A stretch of 64,000 nt of DNA from Clostridiales bacterium (lineage in GTDB: Bacteria > Bacillota > Clostridia > Christensenellales > Borkfalkiaceae): assembly GCA_015069425.1 (NCBI GenBank), contig SVIP01000001.1:248001-312000 (forward strand). The letters run 5' to 3'. A program made the translations under genes and the position numbers. Positions 1 through 8,237 of this stretch are shown here, piece after piece. Numbering within the stretch: the first letter of the stretch is position 1; each line of letters starts with the position of its first letter. Under the pieces are notes generated by a model. The model saw nothing but the letters and a program-made list of their open reading frames with translations. It did no database searches and was not told the origin of the DNA.

Positions 1-2
1 TT

Positions 3-398
3 GCAATTACATCAACAATAATGTCTCTTTTCGTACATCTTAATAGAAAATATTTAACCAAACCTAATCTAAGCAAAGTCGCAAGTAAACAATTGGAACT
101 TGTTAAAAGCACGTTAACTTACATTAATGAGAATTATAAAGAAAAACTAAAGGTTGAAGACGTGGCAAATCAACTTTATTTTAGTAAAAGTTATCTTTCT
201 CATACTTTTAAGAAAGTGACGGGGATATCTATAATTGATTATATTAATCTTGTAAAATGTCAGACGGCAAAAACACTAATTCTTAATGGTTTAGAAATTT
301 TAGAAGCAGCAAAAGAGTGTGGATTTACAGATTTTTCTTATTTTACTAGAGTTTTCAAAAAAACGCTTGGTATTCTTCCGTCTAATGTTAAAAAATAA
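3..398 (+). CDS. AraC-family transcriptional regulator, C-terminal part (truncated by window edge)
   Basis: The reading frame is open to the left edge of the window, so the ATG at 21 need not be the true start and the N-terminal sensing domain probably lies outside. What is visible is a complete AraC/XylS DNA-binding domain with two helix-turn-helix motifs. The first is near 'VEDVANQLYFSKSYLSHTFK' and the second ends in the family hallmark 'GFTDFSYFTRVFKK'. Members bind DNA near sugar-utilisation promoters and usually activate them when an N-terminal domain binds its ligand. The neighbouring sugar-acid genes suggest such a role here, but the target is inferred. A strong bidirectional terminator follows. 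Confidence 0.88.
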   Translation, partial: AITSTIMSLFVHLNRKYLTKPNLSKVASKQLELVKSTLTYINENYKEKLKVEDVANQLYFSKSYLSHTFKKVTGISIIDYINLVKCQTAKTLILNGLEILEAAKECGFTDFSYFTRVFKKTLGILPSNVKK

Positions 399-408
399 AA
401 TGTAAAAA

Positions 409-438
409 CGCCCCGAAAAACAAATGTTTTTCGGGGCG
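409..438. terminator. Bidirectional intrinsic terminator
   Basis: A 13-bp inverted repeat (CGCCCCGAAAAAC / GTTTTTCGGGGCG) with a 4-nt loop separates the convergent AraC and glycerate kinase genes. The GC-rich stem base continues into A/T tracts on both sides, so it can stop transcription from either direction. Confidence 0.85.
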
Positions 439-481
439 CTAATATATTTTAACTTACAACACAAACTTAGTTTTAATACTA

Positions 482-1609
482 TTAAACCAATTTAAAAACC
501 TGCGTTGCCATGGCTTTTAAATTTGAATATGCATTATCTGTATTCATCGCCTCTTCTAAACTACAAGGTTTTTGTAAGATAGGAAAATATGCATCAATAC
601 CTGCACTATTGCACTTTTCTGCTCCATCTCCTATACAACCTGAAAAGGCTATTACCTTTTTATTATATTTTTTTGCAAGCTTTGCAACGCCTATGGGTGC
701 TTTTCCCATAACGCTTTGTTTATCTAACCGACCTTCACCCGTTACAACGATATCAGCATCTTTGACAAAAGATTCTAAATTAGTTTCTTTTATAACGAGT
801 TCTATTCCAGATTGCATTTTACCACGCAAATATGCTAAAAATGCAAAACCTAACCCCCCTGCTGCTCCTGCTCCCTCGGCATTTTTATCTGCGAACGAAT
901 ATATTTCTTTGGTCAACTCCGCATATTTTTTTAACCACTCATCCATTAGAGGAATTGTTTCATCCGTGCCACCCTTTTGACGAGCAAAAACAGACGAACA
1001 CCCATTTTCACCACAAAGTGGATTTTTCACGTCGCAAGCGACCAAGAATTCGCAACCTCTTAAATCCTTATTTGCATTGTCGGTTACTATAGTTTTGAGA
1101 GTTTTTAAACCTATCGCGCCATGGGAAACTTGTTTACCTTTATCATCTAAAAAATCAAAGCCCAATGCTTGCAACATTCCAACACCGCCATCGTTTGTTG
1201 CACTACCACCAATACCAACAATAAATTTTCTACAGCCCTTATTAATAGCATCTAAAATCATTTCTCCTACACCATAGGTGGTTGTAAATAAAGGATTTCT
1301 TTCCTTGTCTTCAATCAGTGTCAACCCTGCGGCAGTAGCCATCTCAATTACAGCCGTTTTCCTTTTAGGAATGATTCCATATTTTGCAATTATTCTTTTA
1401 CCAACTGGGTTTAAAACAGATACTTCGTGTATTTCTCCTTCATTAGATAACACTATCGCCTCCATTGTTCCCTCGCCACCATCTGCAAGTGGGCAAACCG
1501 AAACCTCCGCTTCTGAAAAAACATTTTTAACTGCTTCTGAAATTGCTGTTCCCGCTTGAAAAGAGGATAAACTTCCTTTAAAGGAGTCTATTGCAACTGT
1601 TATTTTCAT
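482..1609 (-). CDS. glxK: Glycerate kinase (GlxK/GarK family)
   Basis: At 375 residues it has the family's normal length. It opens with 'MKITVAIDSFKGSLSS', the signature start of glycerate kinase family 1, and carries the glycine-rich stretches 'LADGGEGTMEAI', 'GIGGSATNDGG' and 'VTGEGRLDKQS'. The enzyme phosphorylates glycerate, normally to 2-phosphoglycerate, feeding lower glycolysis; glycerate commonly arises from glucarate, galactarate or related sugar acids. It has its own consensus promoter and an AAAGGAG ribosome-binding site just upstream. It is therefore separate from the amidohydrolase/FGGY-kinase transcript, although both lie in the same sugar-acid island. The substrate is inferred from the family. 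Confidence 0.93.
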   Translation of the reverse strand: MKITVAIDSFKGSLSSFQAGTAISEAVKNVFSEAEVSVCPLADGGEGTMEAIVLSNEGEIHEVSVLNPVGKRIIAKYGIIPKRKTAVIEMATAAGLTLIEDKERNPLFTTTYGVGEMILDAINKGCRKFIVGIGGSATNDGGVGMLQALGFDFLDDKGKQVSHGAIGLKTLKTIVTDNANKDLRGCEFLVACDVKNPLCGENGCSSVFARQKGGTDETIPLMDEWLKKYAELTKEIYSFADKNAEGAGAAGGLGFAFLAYLRGKMQSGIELVIKETNLESFVKDADIVVTGEGRLDKQSVMGKAPIGVAKLAKKYNKKVIAFSGCIGDGAEKCNSAGIDAYFPILQKPCSLEEAMNTDNAYSNLKAMATQVFKLV

Positions 1610-1687
1610 TTAATCTCTCCTTTGCTTATTTTACATTTTGGATTAACAAAATAAAAAATACATATTAAGTTCTGTATCATAGTGCAT

Positions 1688-1716
1688 ATAATAGCAAAAA
1701 ATTAACTGCAAGTCAA
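1688..1716 (-). promoter_or_regulatory. SigA-type promoter of glycerate kinase
   Basis: On the minus strand TTGACT, a 17-bp spacer and TATTAT lie about 70 nt before the glycerate kinase start. The match and spacing are near consensus. Confidence 0.7.
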
Positions 1717-1818
1717 ATCAAATTTTATATTACCAGCGACCAGGTATAAGTTTTCTGCACTTAAATTTGATTTAAATTATAACTTTATTCAATCATCTGA
1801 ATCATATAATCAACGAAA

Positions 1819-1846
1819 AAAAAACCGCATTTTATGCGGTTTTTTT
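1819..1846 (-). terminator. Intrinsic terminator after the FGGY kinase
   Basis: CCGCAT/ATGCGG with a 3-nt loop is flanked by A and T runs that extend the pairing. It lies 18 nt beyond the FGGY kinase stop codon and ends that minus-strand operon. Confidence 0.8.
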
Positions 1847-1863
1847 CTTTTAATTTATTAATT

Positions 1864-3159
1864 TTATTTTATAAACGCTCTTATTGCTGCTCCAACTGCA
1901 CCACTATCAACACCGTACACTACTTCAACAGGTTTATTAATAACGTAACGTATTATATCCACCCATAGTTTACTTTGTGAAGGACCTCCTGCCATCTTAA
2001 CCGAATTAAACTCGATACCAATACTTCTTAAATAATCAAGTTTTTCACTTAATAAATTAGCAGCACCCTCCATTAATGCTCGTGCAATATTCTCTTTTGA
2101 ATACTTAGAAAAATCATTATCAAAATCGGTAACGGGATTAATCATTAATCCGCCAGCACCACGCTCGGCTTTTTCAGCACATTCGTTAAATATTTGTATT
2201 TTGTTCTCTTTTGCAATGTTTTTTTCTATGATATAATCTATTTTTTTAGATACTTGTGCAACCGAAGACATTCCGCCCCACAAACCTTTTTGTTTGCTCA
2301 AAAAAGTATCGCACAAAAGTCTATTTTCGATAAGCGTTTTCCTATCGTGATAAGGGAAAAACAACACCCAACTCGTACCACAAGAAAGTAAAAGTTCACC
2401 TTCACTTATCACGTTATTTGCAATCGCCCCACTGGGATGGTCAAAACTTCCCAAGAAAACCTTACAATCTTTGTCCAAACCGTATTTATTAGAAAAATCT
2501 TCTGTAATTGTTCCTAAAAGTTCTCCACTTTCATATACTTTAGGTAATTGCTCTTTATTAATGCCAAGTTTATCTAAGTACGGTGTATGATATTCTCCTG
2601 TTTCTTGCTCCAATAAATAAAATGGAACAGCCGTTGACTTATCAATTCCCCACTTGCCTGTCATTTTGAAAAGCAAGTACTCAGTTGACATACATATTTT
2701 ATCGCACTTAATAAATATTTCTGGACTATGTACTTTAATATGCGCTAAATGTGCTAGCGGAAAGGTATTTGAATACCCCCAGCCAGAAACATAAGCAGCA
2801 TCTTTTCTGTCAATTACTCCATAAACGCTATCACTTTCTTCTTTGCAAGCAGGATTTGTCCAAGAATATGCATCAATTAAAGCGTTACCGTCCTTATCGC
2901 AAACGACAGTATTACCACTTGCCGACGCCATTGAAATACCACAAATGTTACCATCAACACTTTTAGCCAAATCACTAATAACGCTAAAAACCGTTTGAGC
3001 ATAATCTTCAATCGAAAAGCCTAAATATTCAGCGCCATCGCTAAGACTACAAGTTTTAATTAAAAATGGTGCAGACGCTTTTTTAACGACGCTCTTTCCG
3101 TCGAACAAAACGGCTTTAACAGATGATGTACCTAAATCTAAACCAATAGAATATTTCAT
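1864..3159 (-). CDS. FGGY-family carbohydrate kinase
   Basis: The N-terminal ATPase motif 'GLDLGTSSVKAVLFDG' and the late glycine motif 'AGGPSQSKLWVDIIR' identify an actin-fold FGGY sugar kinase of the xylulokinase/gluconokinase group. At 431 residues it is shorter than classic members of about 500, but both lobes are present. The start follows the amidohydrolase stop by only 9 nt, so the two are co-transcribed. In context it should phosphorylate a keto-sugar, sugar alcohol or aldonate made by the cluster. The true substrate cannot be read from the sequence. It is not a PfkB-type KDG kinase, so it does not obviously complete the KduI/KduD route. Confidence 0.85.
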   Translation of the reverse strand: MKYSIGLDLGTSSVKAVLFDGKSVVKKASAPFLIKTCSLSDGAEYLGFSIEDYAQTVFSVISDLAKSVDGNICGISMASASGNTVVCDKDGNALIDAYSWTNPACKEESDSVYGVIDRKDAAYVSGWGYSNTFPLAHLAHIKVHSPEIFIKCDKICMSTEYLLFKMTGKWGIDKSTAVPFYLLEQETGEYHTPYLDKLGINKEQLPKVYESGELLGTITEDFSNKYGLDKDCKVFLGSFDHPSGAIANNVISEGELLLSCGTSWVLFFPYHDRKTLIENRLLCDTFLSKQKGLWGGMSSVAQVSKKIDYIIEKNIAKENKIQIFNECAEKAERGAGGLMINPVTDFDNDFSKYSKENIARALMEGAANLLSEKLDYLRSIGIEFNSVKMAGGPSQSKLWVDIIRYVINKPVEVVYGVDSGAVGAAIRAFIK

Positions 3160-3168
3160 AGCTTACCT

Positions 3169-4185
3169 TTAAAATTTCACGTTAAATAAATTTGCAGCGT
3201 TATTACACATAACGTCCGCAACATCTTCTTTTGTTAAAGAAAGTTTTTCTGCGGTCTTTTTAAACCCACGAATTATTTCATAAGTGAAATTCGTAACGTT
3301 TTCTTCATCCGTCTCTCTCATGTGTTCCGCACCCGTTACGTCACCATATAGTCCACGTGGAATGACGTTTATGTAATATCCATCTTCAGAGATACGATAC
3401 ATTCTCATTTTTGCTATCGGCATATCCGTTCCGTACATTACCCTTTTAGTGCCAACCGCATTAATAGCTTGTTCTGTTGCAAGAGGTAAAGTATTAGCAC
3501 AAAAATCAAACATCATGTTTTTTGTATGTTTTAACGTGTCAAAAGCATTGCCTAAATCTTCAGGAGCATAAGCACGTCCAATGTGTGCAACGATTAATTT
3601 AACGTTTGGATATTTTTGTTCAATTTCCATTAAGTCTTTAATATTTTGTGGGTCTTTCAATCTATCTGGACGAGAAATATGTAAAATTACTTTCCAACCA
3701 TATTTATCGGCAACCTTTAAATGTTCATGTGATAAAAACTCAAATATTCTTGCGTCTTTACCAAGAACTCCGTCTTTACAGTTGTTTAAATATGGCTTTA
3801 ATCCTTGGAAACCACCTTTAATTACTTGTTCTTCTAAAAATTCCGCAGAATCGTTATAATGAGAAAGGAAAAGAGTGGGATAACCATATTCTTTTGCAAC
3901 TCTTGAACAATAATCATTGCTTTGATCTAAATACGCACTAGGAGAGCCAAAAATTACAGGCACAACCTTTTGATTTGGAAATAAATCCTTATAGGTTTGT
4001 ACAATATCCTCAATAGTGTTATCAACCGCTACTCTTGCTGGCCAATAAACAGGGCCTTTTTTAGGCTTTTTTACACTTAAAGGATAAACGTGAGTATGCA
4101 CGTCAACAATATTTTGAGGCACAAATTCATTTATTTCTTCTTCGTATACTTTCTTATCATAATCAGTTAATTGAAATCCAAACAT
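3169..4185 (-). CDS. Metal-dependent amidohydrolase (amidohydrolase_2 family)
   Basis: This 338-residue TIM-barrel hydrolase shows the N-terminal HxH metal pair in 'VDVHTHVY', later histidines in 'KVILHISRPDR' and 'IVAHIGRA', and the C-terminal aspartate in 'MYGTDMP'. These are the conserved positions of the COG2159-like amidohydrolase branch, whose members act as lactonases, decarboxylases or hydrolases on sugar acids and aromatics. It is the first gene of a two-gene transcript with the FGGY kinase and has a consensus promoter upstream. A lactonase-type step in sugar-acid breakdown is plausible but not demonstrable from sequence. There is no signal peptide, so it should be cytosolic. Confidence 0.82.
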   Translation of the reverse strand: MFGFQLTDYDKKVYEEEINEFVPQNIVDVHTHVYPLSVKKPKKGPVYWPARVAVDNTIEDIVQTYKDLFPNQKVVPVIFGSPSAYLDQSNDYCSRVAKEYGYPTLFLSHYNDSAEFLEEQVIKGGFQGLKPYLNNCKDGVLGKDARIFEFLSHEHLKVADKYGWKVILHISRPDRLKDPQNIKDLMEIEQKYPNVKLIVAHIGRAYAPEDLGNAFDTLKHTKNMMFDFCANTLPLATEQAINAVGTKRVMYGTDMPIAKMRMYRISEDGYYINVIPRGLYGDVTGAEHMRETDEENVTNFTYEIIRGFKKTAEKLSLTKEDVADVMCNNAANLFNVKF

Positions 4186-4214
4186 AGTCTACCACCACAG
4201 ATAATTTTTTTTAC

Positions 4215-4243
4215 ATTCTATCACTACCACTTTTTAATGTCAA
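4215..4243 (-). promoter_or_regulatory. SigA-type promoter of the amidohydrolase-kinase operon
   Basis: On the minus strand TTGACA, a 17-bp spacer and TAGAAT lie 30 nt before the amidohydrolase start. This gives the pair a promoter separate from the kduI transcript upstream. Confidence 0.72.
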
Positions 4244-4385
4244 GTGAAATGACTTATTCTAACAATTAACTCCACAAAAATTAACTATTTTTTGACATTA
4301 TAAATTTATCAGACATCGGGATTTCTAATTATCTTTCGTTTATATTATTAGGCTTAAAATAAATTGATATACTTTTAATTCGCTA

Positions 4386-5183
4386 TTATTTAGGTTGCTT
4401 TCCTATATATGCTAAAATACCACCGTCAACGTATAAAACATGTCCGTTTACAAAGTTTGAAGCATCTGATGCTAAAAACACAGTAGGTCCTGCTAAATCA
4501 TCTGGGTTACCCCAACGAGCGGCAGGAGTTTTTGCTATTATAAAACTATCAAACGGGTGACGTGAGCCGTCTGCTTGTCTTTCACGAAGCGGTGCAGTTT
4601 GACTCGTTGCAATATATCCCGGTCCTATACCATTACATTGAATATTGTATTCACCATATTCACTTGCAATGTTTTTAGTAAGCATTTTAAGTCCGCCTTT
4701 TGCCGCAGCATAGGCAGAAACTGTTTCACGACCTAATTCACTCATCATTGAACAAATATTTATAATCTTTCCGCCACCTTTTTTAATCATCGACGGTATT
4801 ACTGCTTTTGCACAGATAAAGGGTGCAACTAAGTCAACGTCTATCACTTGCTTAAATTCATTCAAAGTTGTATCGCACATGGGTATTCTTTTTATAATAC
4901 CTGCGTTGTTAACGAGAATATCAATAACGCCAAGTTCACTTTCAATTTGTTTAACCATTTTTGTAACCGCAACTTCATCAGTAACGTCACAGACATAACC
5001 TTTGGCGTCAATACCATCGGCTTTATAACTTTCAAGCCCTTTTTCCATTGATTCAAGATTGCTTGAATTAAAAGCAATCTTTGCCCCTGCCAACGCAAGA
5101 GCTTTTGCCATTGCGTAACCTATGCCGTGTGCAGCACCTGTAACTAAAGCAACTTTACCATTTAAACTAAATATGTTTTCCAT
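4386..5183 (-). CDS. kduD: SDR oxidoreductase, gluconate 5-dehydrogenase / DhuD-type KDG dehydrogenase
   Basis: A 265-residue short-chain dehydrogenase with the NAD-binding motif 'TGAAHGIG', the 'NNAG' motif and the catalytic 'YAAAK'. The stretches 'ICSMMSELGRETVSAYAAAK' and 'CNGIGPGYIAT' closely resemble proteins annotated as gluconate 5-dehydrogenase in streptococci. There the homologue in glycosaminoglycan clusters (DhuD) reduces the 2,5-diketo-3-deoxygluconate made by the isomerase to 2-keto-3-deoxygluconate. It lies 18 nt downstream of kduI in the same operon, which favours the KduD-like reaction over true gluconate oxidation. That assignment rests on context; the fold and cofactor motifs are seen directly. 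Confidence 0.88.
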   Translation of the reverse strand: MENIFSLNGKVALVTGAAHGIGYAMAKALALAGAKIAFNSSNLESMEKGLESYKADGIDAKGYVCDVTDEVAVTKMVKQIESELGVIDILVNNAGIIKRIPMCDTTLNEFKQVIDVDLVAPFICAKAVIPSMIKKGGGKIINICSMMSELGRETVSAYAAAKGGLKMLTKNIASEYGEYNIQCNGIGPGYIATSQTAPLRERQADGSRHPFDSFIIAKTPAARWGNPDDLAGPTVFLASDASNFVNGHVLYVDGGILAYIGKQPK

Positions 5184-5201
5184 TTCATTTTCTCCAAAAA
5201 A

Positions 5202-6881
5202 TTACAATAAATCTTTCGTTTCAATAAAGTCCATATCTGTAAATTCTTGGTTTTCACCACACATCGCCCATATAAACGAATAGTTCTTAGTGCCAACACC
5301 TGAGTGAATTGACCAAGACGGGGAAATTACAGCCTCTTCATTATGCATAATGATATGTCTTGTTTCGGTTGGCTCTCCCATCATATGGAATACTACGTCG
5401 TTTTCGCCCATGTCTAAGTACATATACACTTCCATTCTTCTATCGTGTGTATGGCAAGGCATTGTATTCCAGTTTGAGCCAACTTCTAATTGAGTTAATC
5501 CCATTGCAAGTTGACAACTTTTAATAACTTCTGGGTGAATGTATTGATTGATAACACGCTTGTTACATTCTTCCACGCTACCGCAAGGTACTTTCTTTGC
5601 CTTGGTTATATCTATCTTAACGATAGGATAACTCGTGTGTGCAGGACATGAACTTACGTAGAATTTTGCTGGTGCGTTTTCATCAACACTCTCAAAAGTG
5701 ATATCCTTATTTCCCATACCAATATAAATGCCGTCTCTTGGGTTCATTTCGTATTTTACACCGTCAATTGTTATAATACCTTTGCCCCCCACGTTAATAC
5801 AGCCCATTTCTCTTCTTTGTAAAAAGTAGTCAGCTGCAAGTTCTTTACCAGCTTCTAACTTCAATATCTGGCGAACAGGCATAAGTCCTGCCGTAATAAT
5901 ACGGTCTATGTGGCTATATACCATTCTGATATTGTCTTTCGTGAAAAGATTTTTGATATGAAATTCTTCTCTTAATCTTTCAGTCGTATAGTGTTTTACG
6001 TCTTTTGCATTACTTGCTTGTCTTACTTCCATTTTATCTAAATTCTCCTTTATATATCTTCCATAAACTTCTATTTGTGATAATGCTGCAAACGACAACT
6101 GTTCTGTCGCTTGCACAAAGTTATATAATTTTATTGTTTTAGTAACTTTTTTATCTTTTAATTGAACTACTTTTCCCTTTCTATTTTCTTCACTTGGGAA
6201 AGTATCTCTATCTAACACAAAGTTGCCTTGTACTATCTCTCCGTCTGAAAATTCTATGTCGATTGACTTCCAGTAACTATCGTGTGGTTCGCCCAAATGG
6301 TCTTTGATAAAATCCGCACGAAGATAAAATGTTATTTTATCTACTTCTACCTCTCTTCCAAAATCAAGTGTAAACTCTAAATCGTTTCTTGCTCCACCAG
6401 CCCAAGAGTGATAAGGATATCCCCCGTGCCCTTGATTATCGTAATCGCCGTCTATTGCGTTCCTTTCATAAAAGCACGCCTCGTCCCTCGTGACAAAATT
6501 TGCACTTGCGTGTGGATAACTTCTTGCCTTTCCTCTTAAATCGTGACTGTTAAGCGCTATGTTTCTATATCCGTAAATTTCTTCGTCCTCAACTTCCCTT
6601 ACTACAATATTATGTTTATTACCCTTAAAGGCGTTTTTATTATAACAAGCCAACTGTTCACTTTCATTTGGGATAACAAACTCAAAACTTCTTGACGGTA
6701 AATATACGATACTTTCTCTTAGCGTATCGTCAAGTTTTACGCTAATAAAATCACAACCATCAAGCAAAACTTTTATTTTGTCGCCAACTTCCCAAACCTC
6801 GTCGTAAGTGAAGTGAAGAGCACTTCCTTTTTTTGCAAGTTTAACATTCCCTTTACTGTCTAATATTTTTAAGTTAAGCAT
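5202..6881 (-). CDS. kduI: 5-dehydro-4-deoxy-D-glucuronate isomerase (KduI) with N-terminal beta-sandwich extension
   Basis: Residues about 285-559 are a full KduI isomerase, which converts 5-keto-4-deoxyuronate from unsaturated uronates into 2,5-diketo-3-deoxygluconate. The zinc ligands are visible in 'CHTHDRRME' (H477, H479, E484) and 'SIHSG' (H526). As far as I recall, this spacing matches E. coli H196, H198, E203 and H245 with a constant offset. The first ~280 residues are extra. About 1-100 are beta-rich, and 105-275 resemble a discoidin/F5-8C-like sugar-binding sandwich ('LEFTLDFGREVEVDKITFYL'). Ordinary KduI is about 278 residues. No signal peptide is visible. Good SD AAAGGAG; first gene of the operon with the dehydrogenase, divergent from an AraC gene. 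Confidence 0.93.
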   Translation of the reverse strand: MLNLKILDSKGNVKLAKKGSALHFTYDEVWEVGDKIKVLLDGCDFISVKLDDTLRESIVYLPSRSFEFVIPNESEQLACYNKNAFKGNKHNIVVREVEDEEIYGYRNIALNSHDLRGKARSYPHASANFVTRDEACFYERNAIDGDYDNQGHGGYPYHSWAGGARNDLEFTLDFGREVEVDKITFYLRADFIKDHLGEPHDSYWKSIDIEFSDGEIVQGNFVLDRDTFPSEENRKGKVVQLKDKKVTKTIKLYNFVQATEQLSFAALSQIEVYGRYIKENLDKMEVRQASNAKDVKHYTTERLREEFHIKNLFTKDNIRMVYSHIDRIITAGLMPVRQILKLEAGKELAADYFLQRREMGCINVGGKGIITIDGVKYEMNPRDGIYIGMGNKDITFESVDENAPAKFYVSSCPAHTSYPIVKIDITKAKKVPCGSVEECNKRVINQYIHPEVIKSCQLAMGLTQLEVGSNWNTMPCHTHDRRMEVYMYLDMGENDVVFHMMGEPTETRHIIMHNEEAVISPSWSIHSGVGTKNYSFIWAMCGENQEFTDMDFIETKDLL

Positions 6882-6960
6882 TTTTCTCCTTTTTTTACTT
6901 TCGGTTAAAAGACTTACGCTATTTTTTAATAATATACTAACCCTAATTATTGATAATTAT

Positions 6961-6989
6961 ATTATACAATATTGTAATTATTTTTTCAA
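6961..6989 (-). promoter_or_regulatory. kduI operon promoter with embedded palindrome
   Basis: On the minus strand TTGAAA, a 17-bp spacer and TATAAT lie about 80 nt before kduI. The spacer and -10 overlap a perfect 12-bp palindrome, TACAATATTGTA (6965-6976). This is a candidate operator for a repressor; the divergent AraC protein is one possible ligand-dependent regulator of the same region. Confidence 0.68.
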
Positions 6990-7096
6990 GATCAACTAAT
7001 AACACAAAACAGCAATAATTTTGGACTTTTTAGACAAAGATGCCTATATTATTTAGTATTTGGTTTGGATTTTTTTGGAGAATATAGAAAAATGTG

Positions 7097-7125
7097 TTGA
7101 TTTTTTAGAGCATGACTGATACAAT
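7097..7125 (+). promoter_or_regulatory. Promoter of the divergent AraC gene, apparently leaderless
   Basis: TTGATT, a 17-bp spacer and TACAAT end only 6 nt before the ATG at 7132. The expected transcription start therefore falls on or next to the start codon, and no Shine-Dalgarno sequence is present. Confidence 0.65.
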
Positions 7126-7131
7126 AAAGTC

Positions 7132-7905
7132 ATGGCAATAGTTAATTATATTGAAAAACATTTAAAAACCTTTTCAGTCACTTCCCACAAGCATCATTAC
7201 TGGGAAATAATTTACGTAACCGAAGGCTTGGGAAAGATTAAAACCCAAGACAACACCGTTGTTGAGTACAAAAAAGGCGAGATAATATGCATTCCACCAA
7301 ACTTGCAACATCTAAATTATTCATCTTCGGGTTTTAAAAATATTCACTGTACGATTGAAGATTGGACACCGTCAATTAGCACTATATTTTTAATTAAAGA
7401 ATCAGCATTAACTAAAGATTTTTATTCGCTTTTTAAGTTATTGCATAGTTATGCGCATTCTTTGCCTGCAAATCACCCCATCAATCTCTCTCTTTACACT
7501 TGTATAACTGAATTTTTAAATCACCTATTAAACGAATCGACCACAAGTAAACAAACACAAATTATAGCAAACGAGATTATGGCACGCTATACGGACAGTA
7601 AATTCGATATTGACGATGCATATAAATTAATACCGTTATCAAAAGAGTATTTGCGGAAAATTTTTATACAAGAACACGGAATTTCTCCGTCGAATTTTTT
7701 AACTTCCAAGAGAATAGCTTTAGCTAAACAACTAATTTTAAAAAAGAAAGACAATAATCTTAGAATTTCTGAAATCGCTGAATTATCTGGCTTTGACGAT
7801 TTAGCTTATTTTTCACGCATTTTTAAAAAAGAAACGGGCTTTGCACCAACTGAATATGAGTTAAAACATCTAAAAACCAACAAAATTGAAAGTGAAGAAA
7901 GATAA
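7132..7905 (+). CDS. AraC-family transcriptional regulator with N-terminal cupin domain
   Basis: A 257-residue regulator. Residues about 10-90 form a cupin-like sensor ('HHYWEIIYVTEGLGKIKT', 'KKGEIICIPPN'). The last ~100 are the double helix-turn-helix DNA-binding domain, ending in the hallmark 'GFDDLAYFSRIFKKETG'. Such proteins sense a sugar and activate adjacent catabolic genes. It is divergent from kduI, so it is the best candidate regulator of the kduI operon and perhaps of the amidohydrolase and glycerate kinase units. The target is inferred from position. The promoter abuts the ATG with no visible SD, so the mRNA may be leaderless. It is followed directly by a broken oxidoreductase gene. 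Confidence 0.9.
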   Translation: MAIVNYIEKHLKTFSVTSHKHHYWEIIYVTEGLGKIKTQDNTVVEYKKGEIICIPPNLQHLNYSSSGFKNIHCTIEDWTPSISTIFLIKESALTKDFYSLFKLLHSYAHSLPANHPINLSLYTCITEFLNHLLNESTTSKQTQIIANEIMARYTDSKFDIDDAYKLIPLSKEYLRKIFIQEHGISPSNFLTSKRIALAKQLILKKKDNNLRISEIAELSGFDDLAYFSRIFKKETGFAPTEYELKHLKTNKIESEER

Positions 7906-8172
7906 GTAGATGTTGTATCTTATGAAAACGGTAAAGTTGTAATAGATTATGGCCACGCAATCATTCCCTTAAACAACGGCGAAGTTTTAACAGCTAAAAC
8001 AACAAATGGTGGTACAATTTACAGACGGTAAGGACTACTGAACCTTTCAACACATTCGTAAAATTCTGATTTTTACGATGCGGTTATAAATGATAGAGAA
8101 CCTAAAGTTAGCGCAAAAGAGGCGTTAAAAATTCAAAAATTAATTTGCGAAACACACAACAATAATTTCTAA
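7906..8172 (+). pseudogene. Remnant of a Gfo/Idh/MocA-type oxidoreductase, C-terminal end
   Basis: This fills the 332-bp stretch without an intact gene. Starting directly after the AraC stop, the frame reads 'VDVVSYENGKVVIDYGHAII', then stops. A shifted frame gives 'TTEPFNTFVKF', and after another shift 'YDAVINDREPKVSAKEALK' runs to a normal stop at 8172. Together these resemble the C-terminal sheet and the 'VS..EALK' helix that ends Gfo/Idh/MocA dehydrogenases. At least two frame disruptions and the absence of an N-terminal half mark it as decayed. The family call is from short similarity only. It suggests the regulator once had a sugar dehydrogenase partner downstream. Confidence 0.55.
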
Positions 8173-8181
8173 AAATAATTA

Positions 8182-8222
8182 AATAATAAGCGGTGCATCT
8201 TGACGATGCACCGCTTATTATT
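8182..8222. terminator. Bidirectional intrinsic terminator
   Basis: Two perfect 18-nt arms (AATAATAAGCGGTGCATC / GATGCACCGCTTATTATT) enclose a 5-nt loop. The hairpin lies between the plus-strand pseudogene and the convergent PIG-L gene and can serve both. Confidence 0.82.
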
Positions 8223-8237
8223 ATAAAATATAATTTA

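Noticed and set aside
510-1559. Plus-strand ORFs of 66-156 residues opposite glycerate kinase
   Set aside because: They are antisense shadows of a well-supported gene, with no ribosome-binding sites or family motifs.
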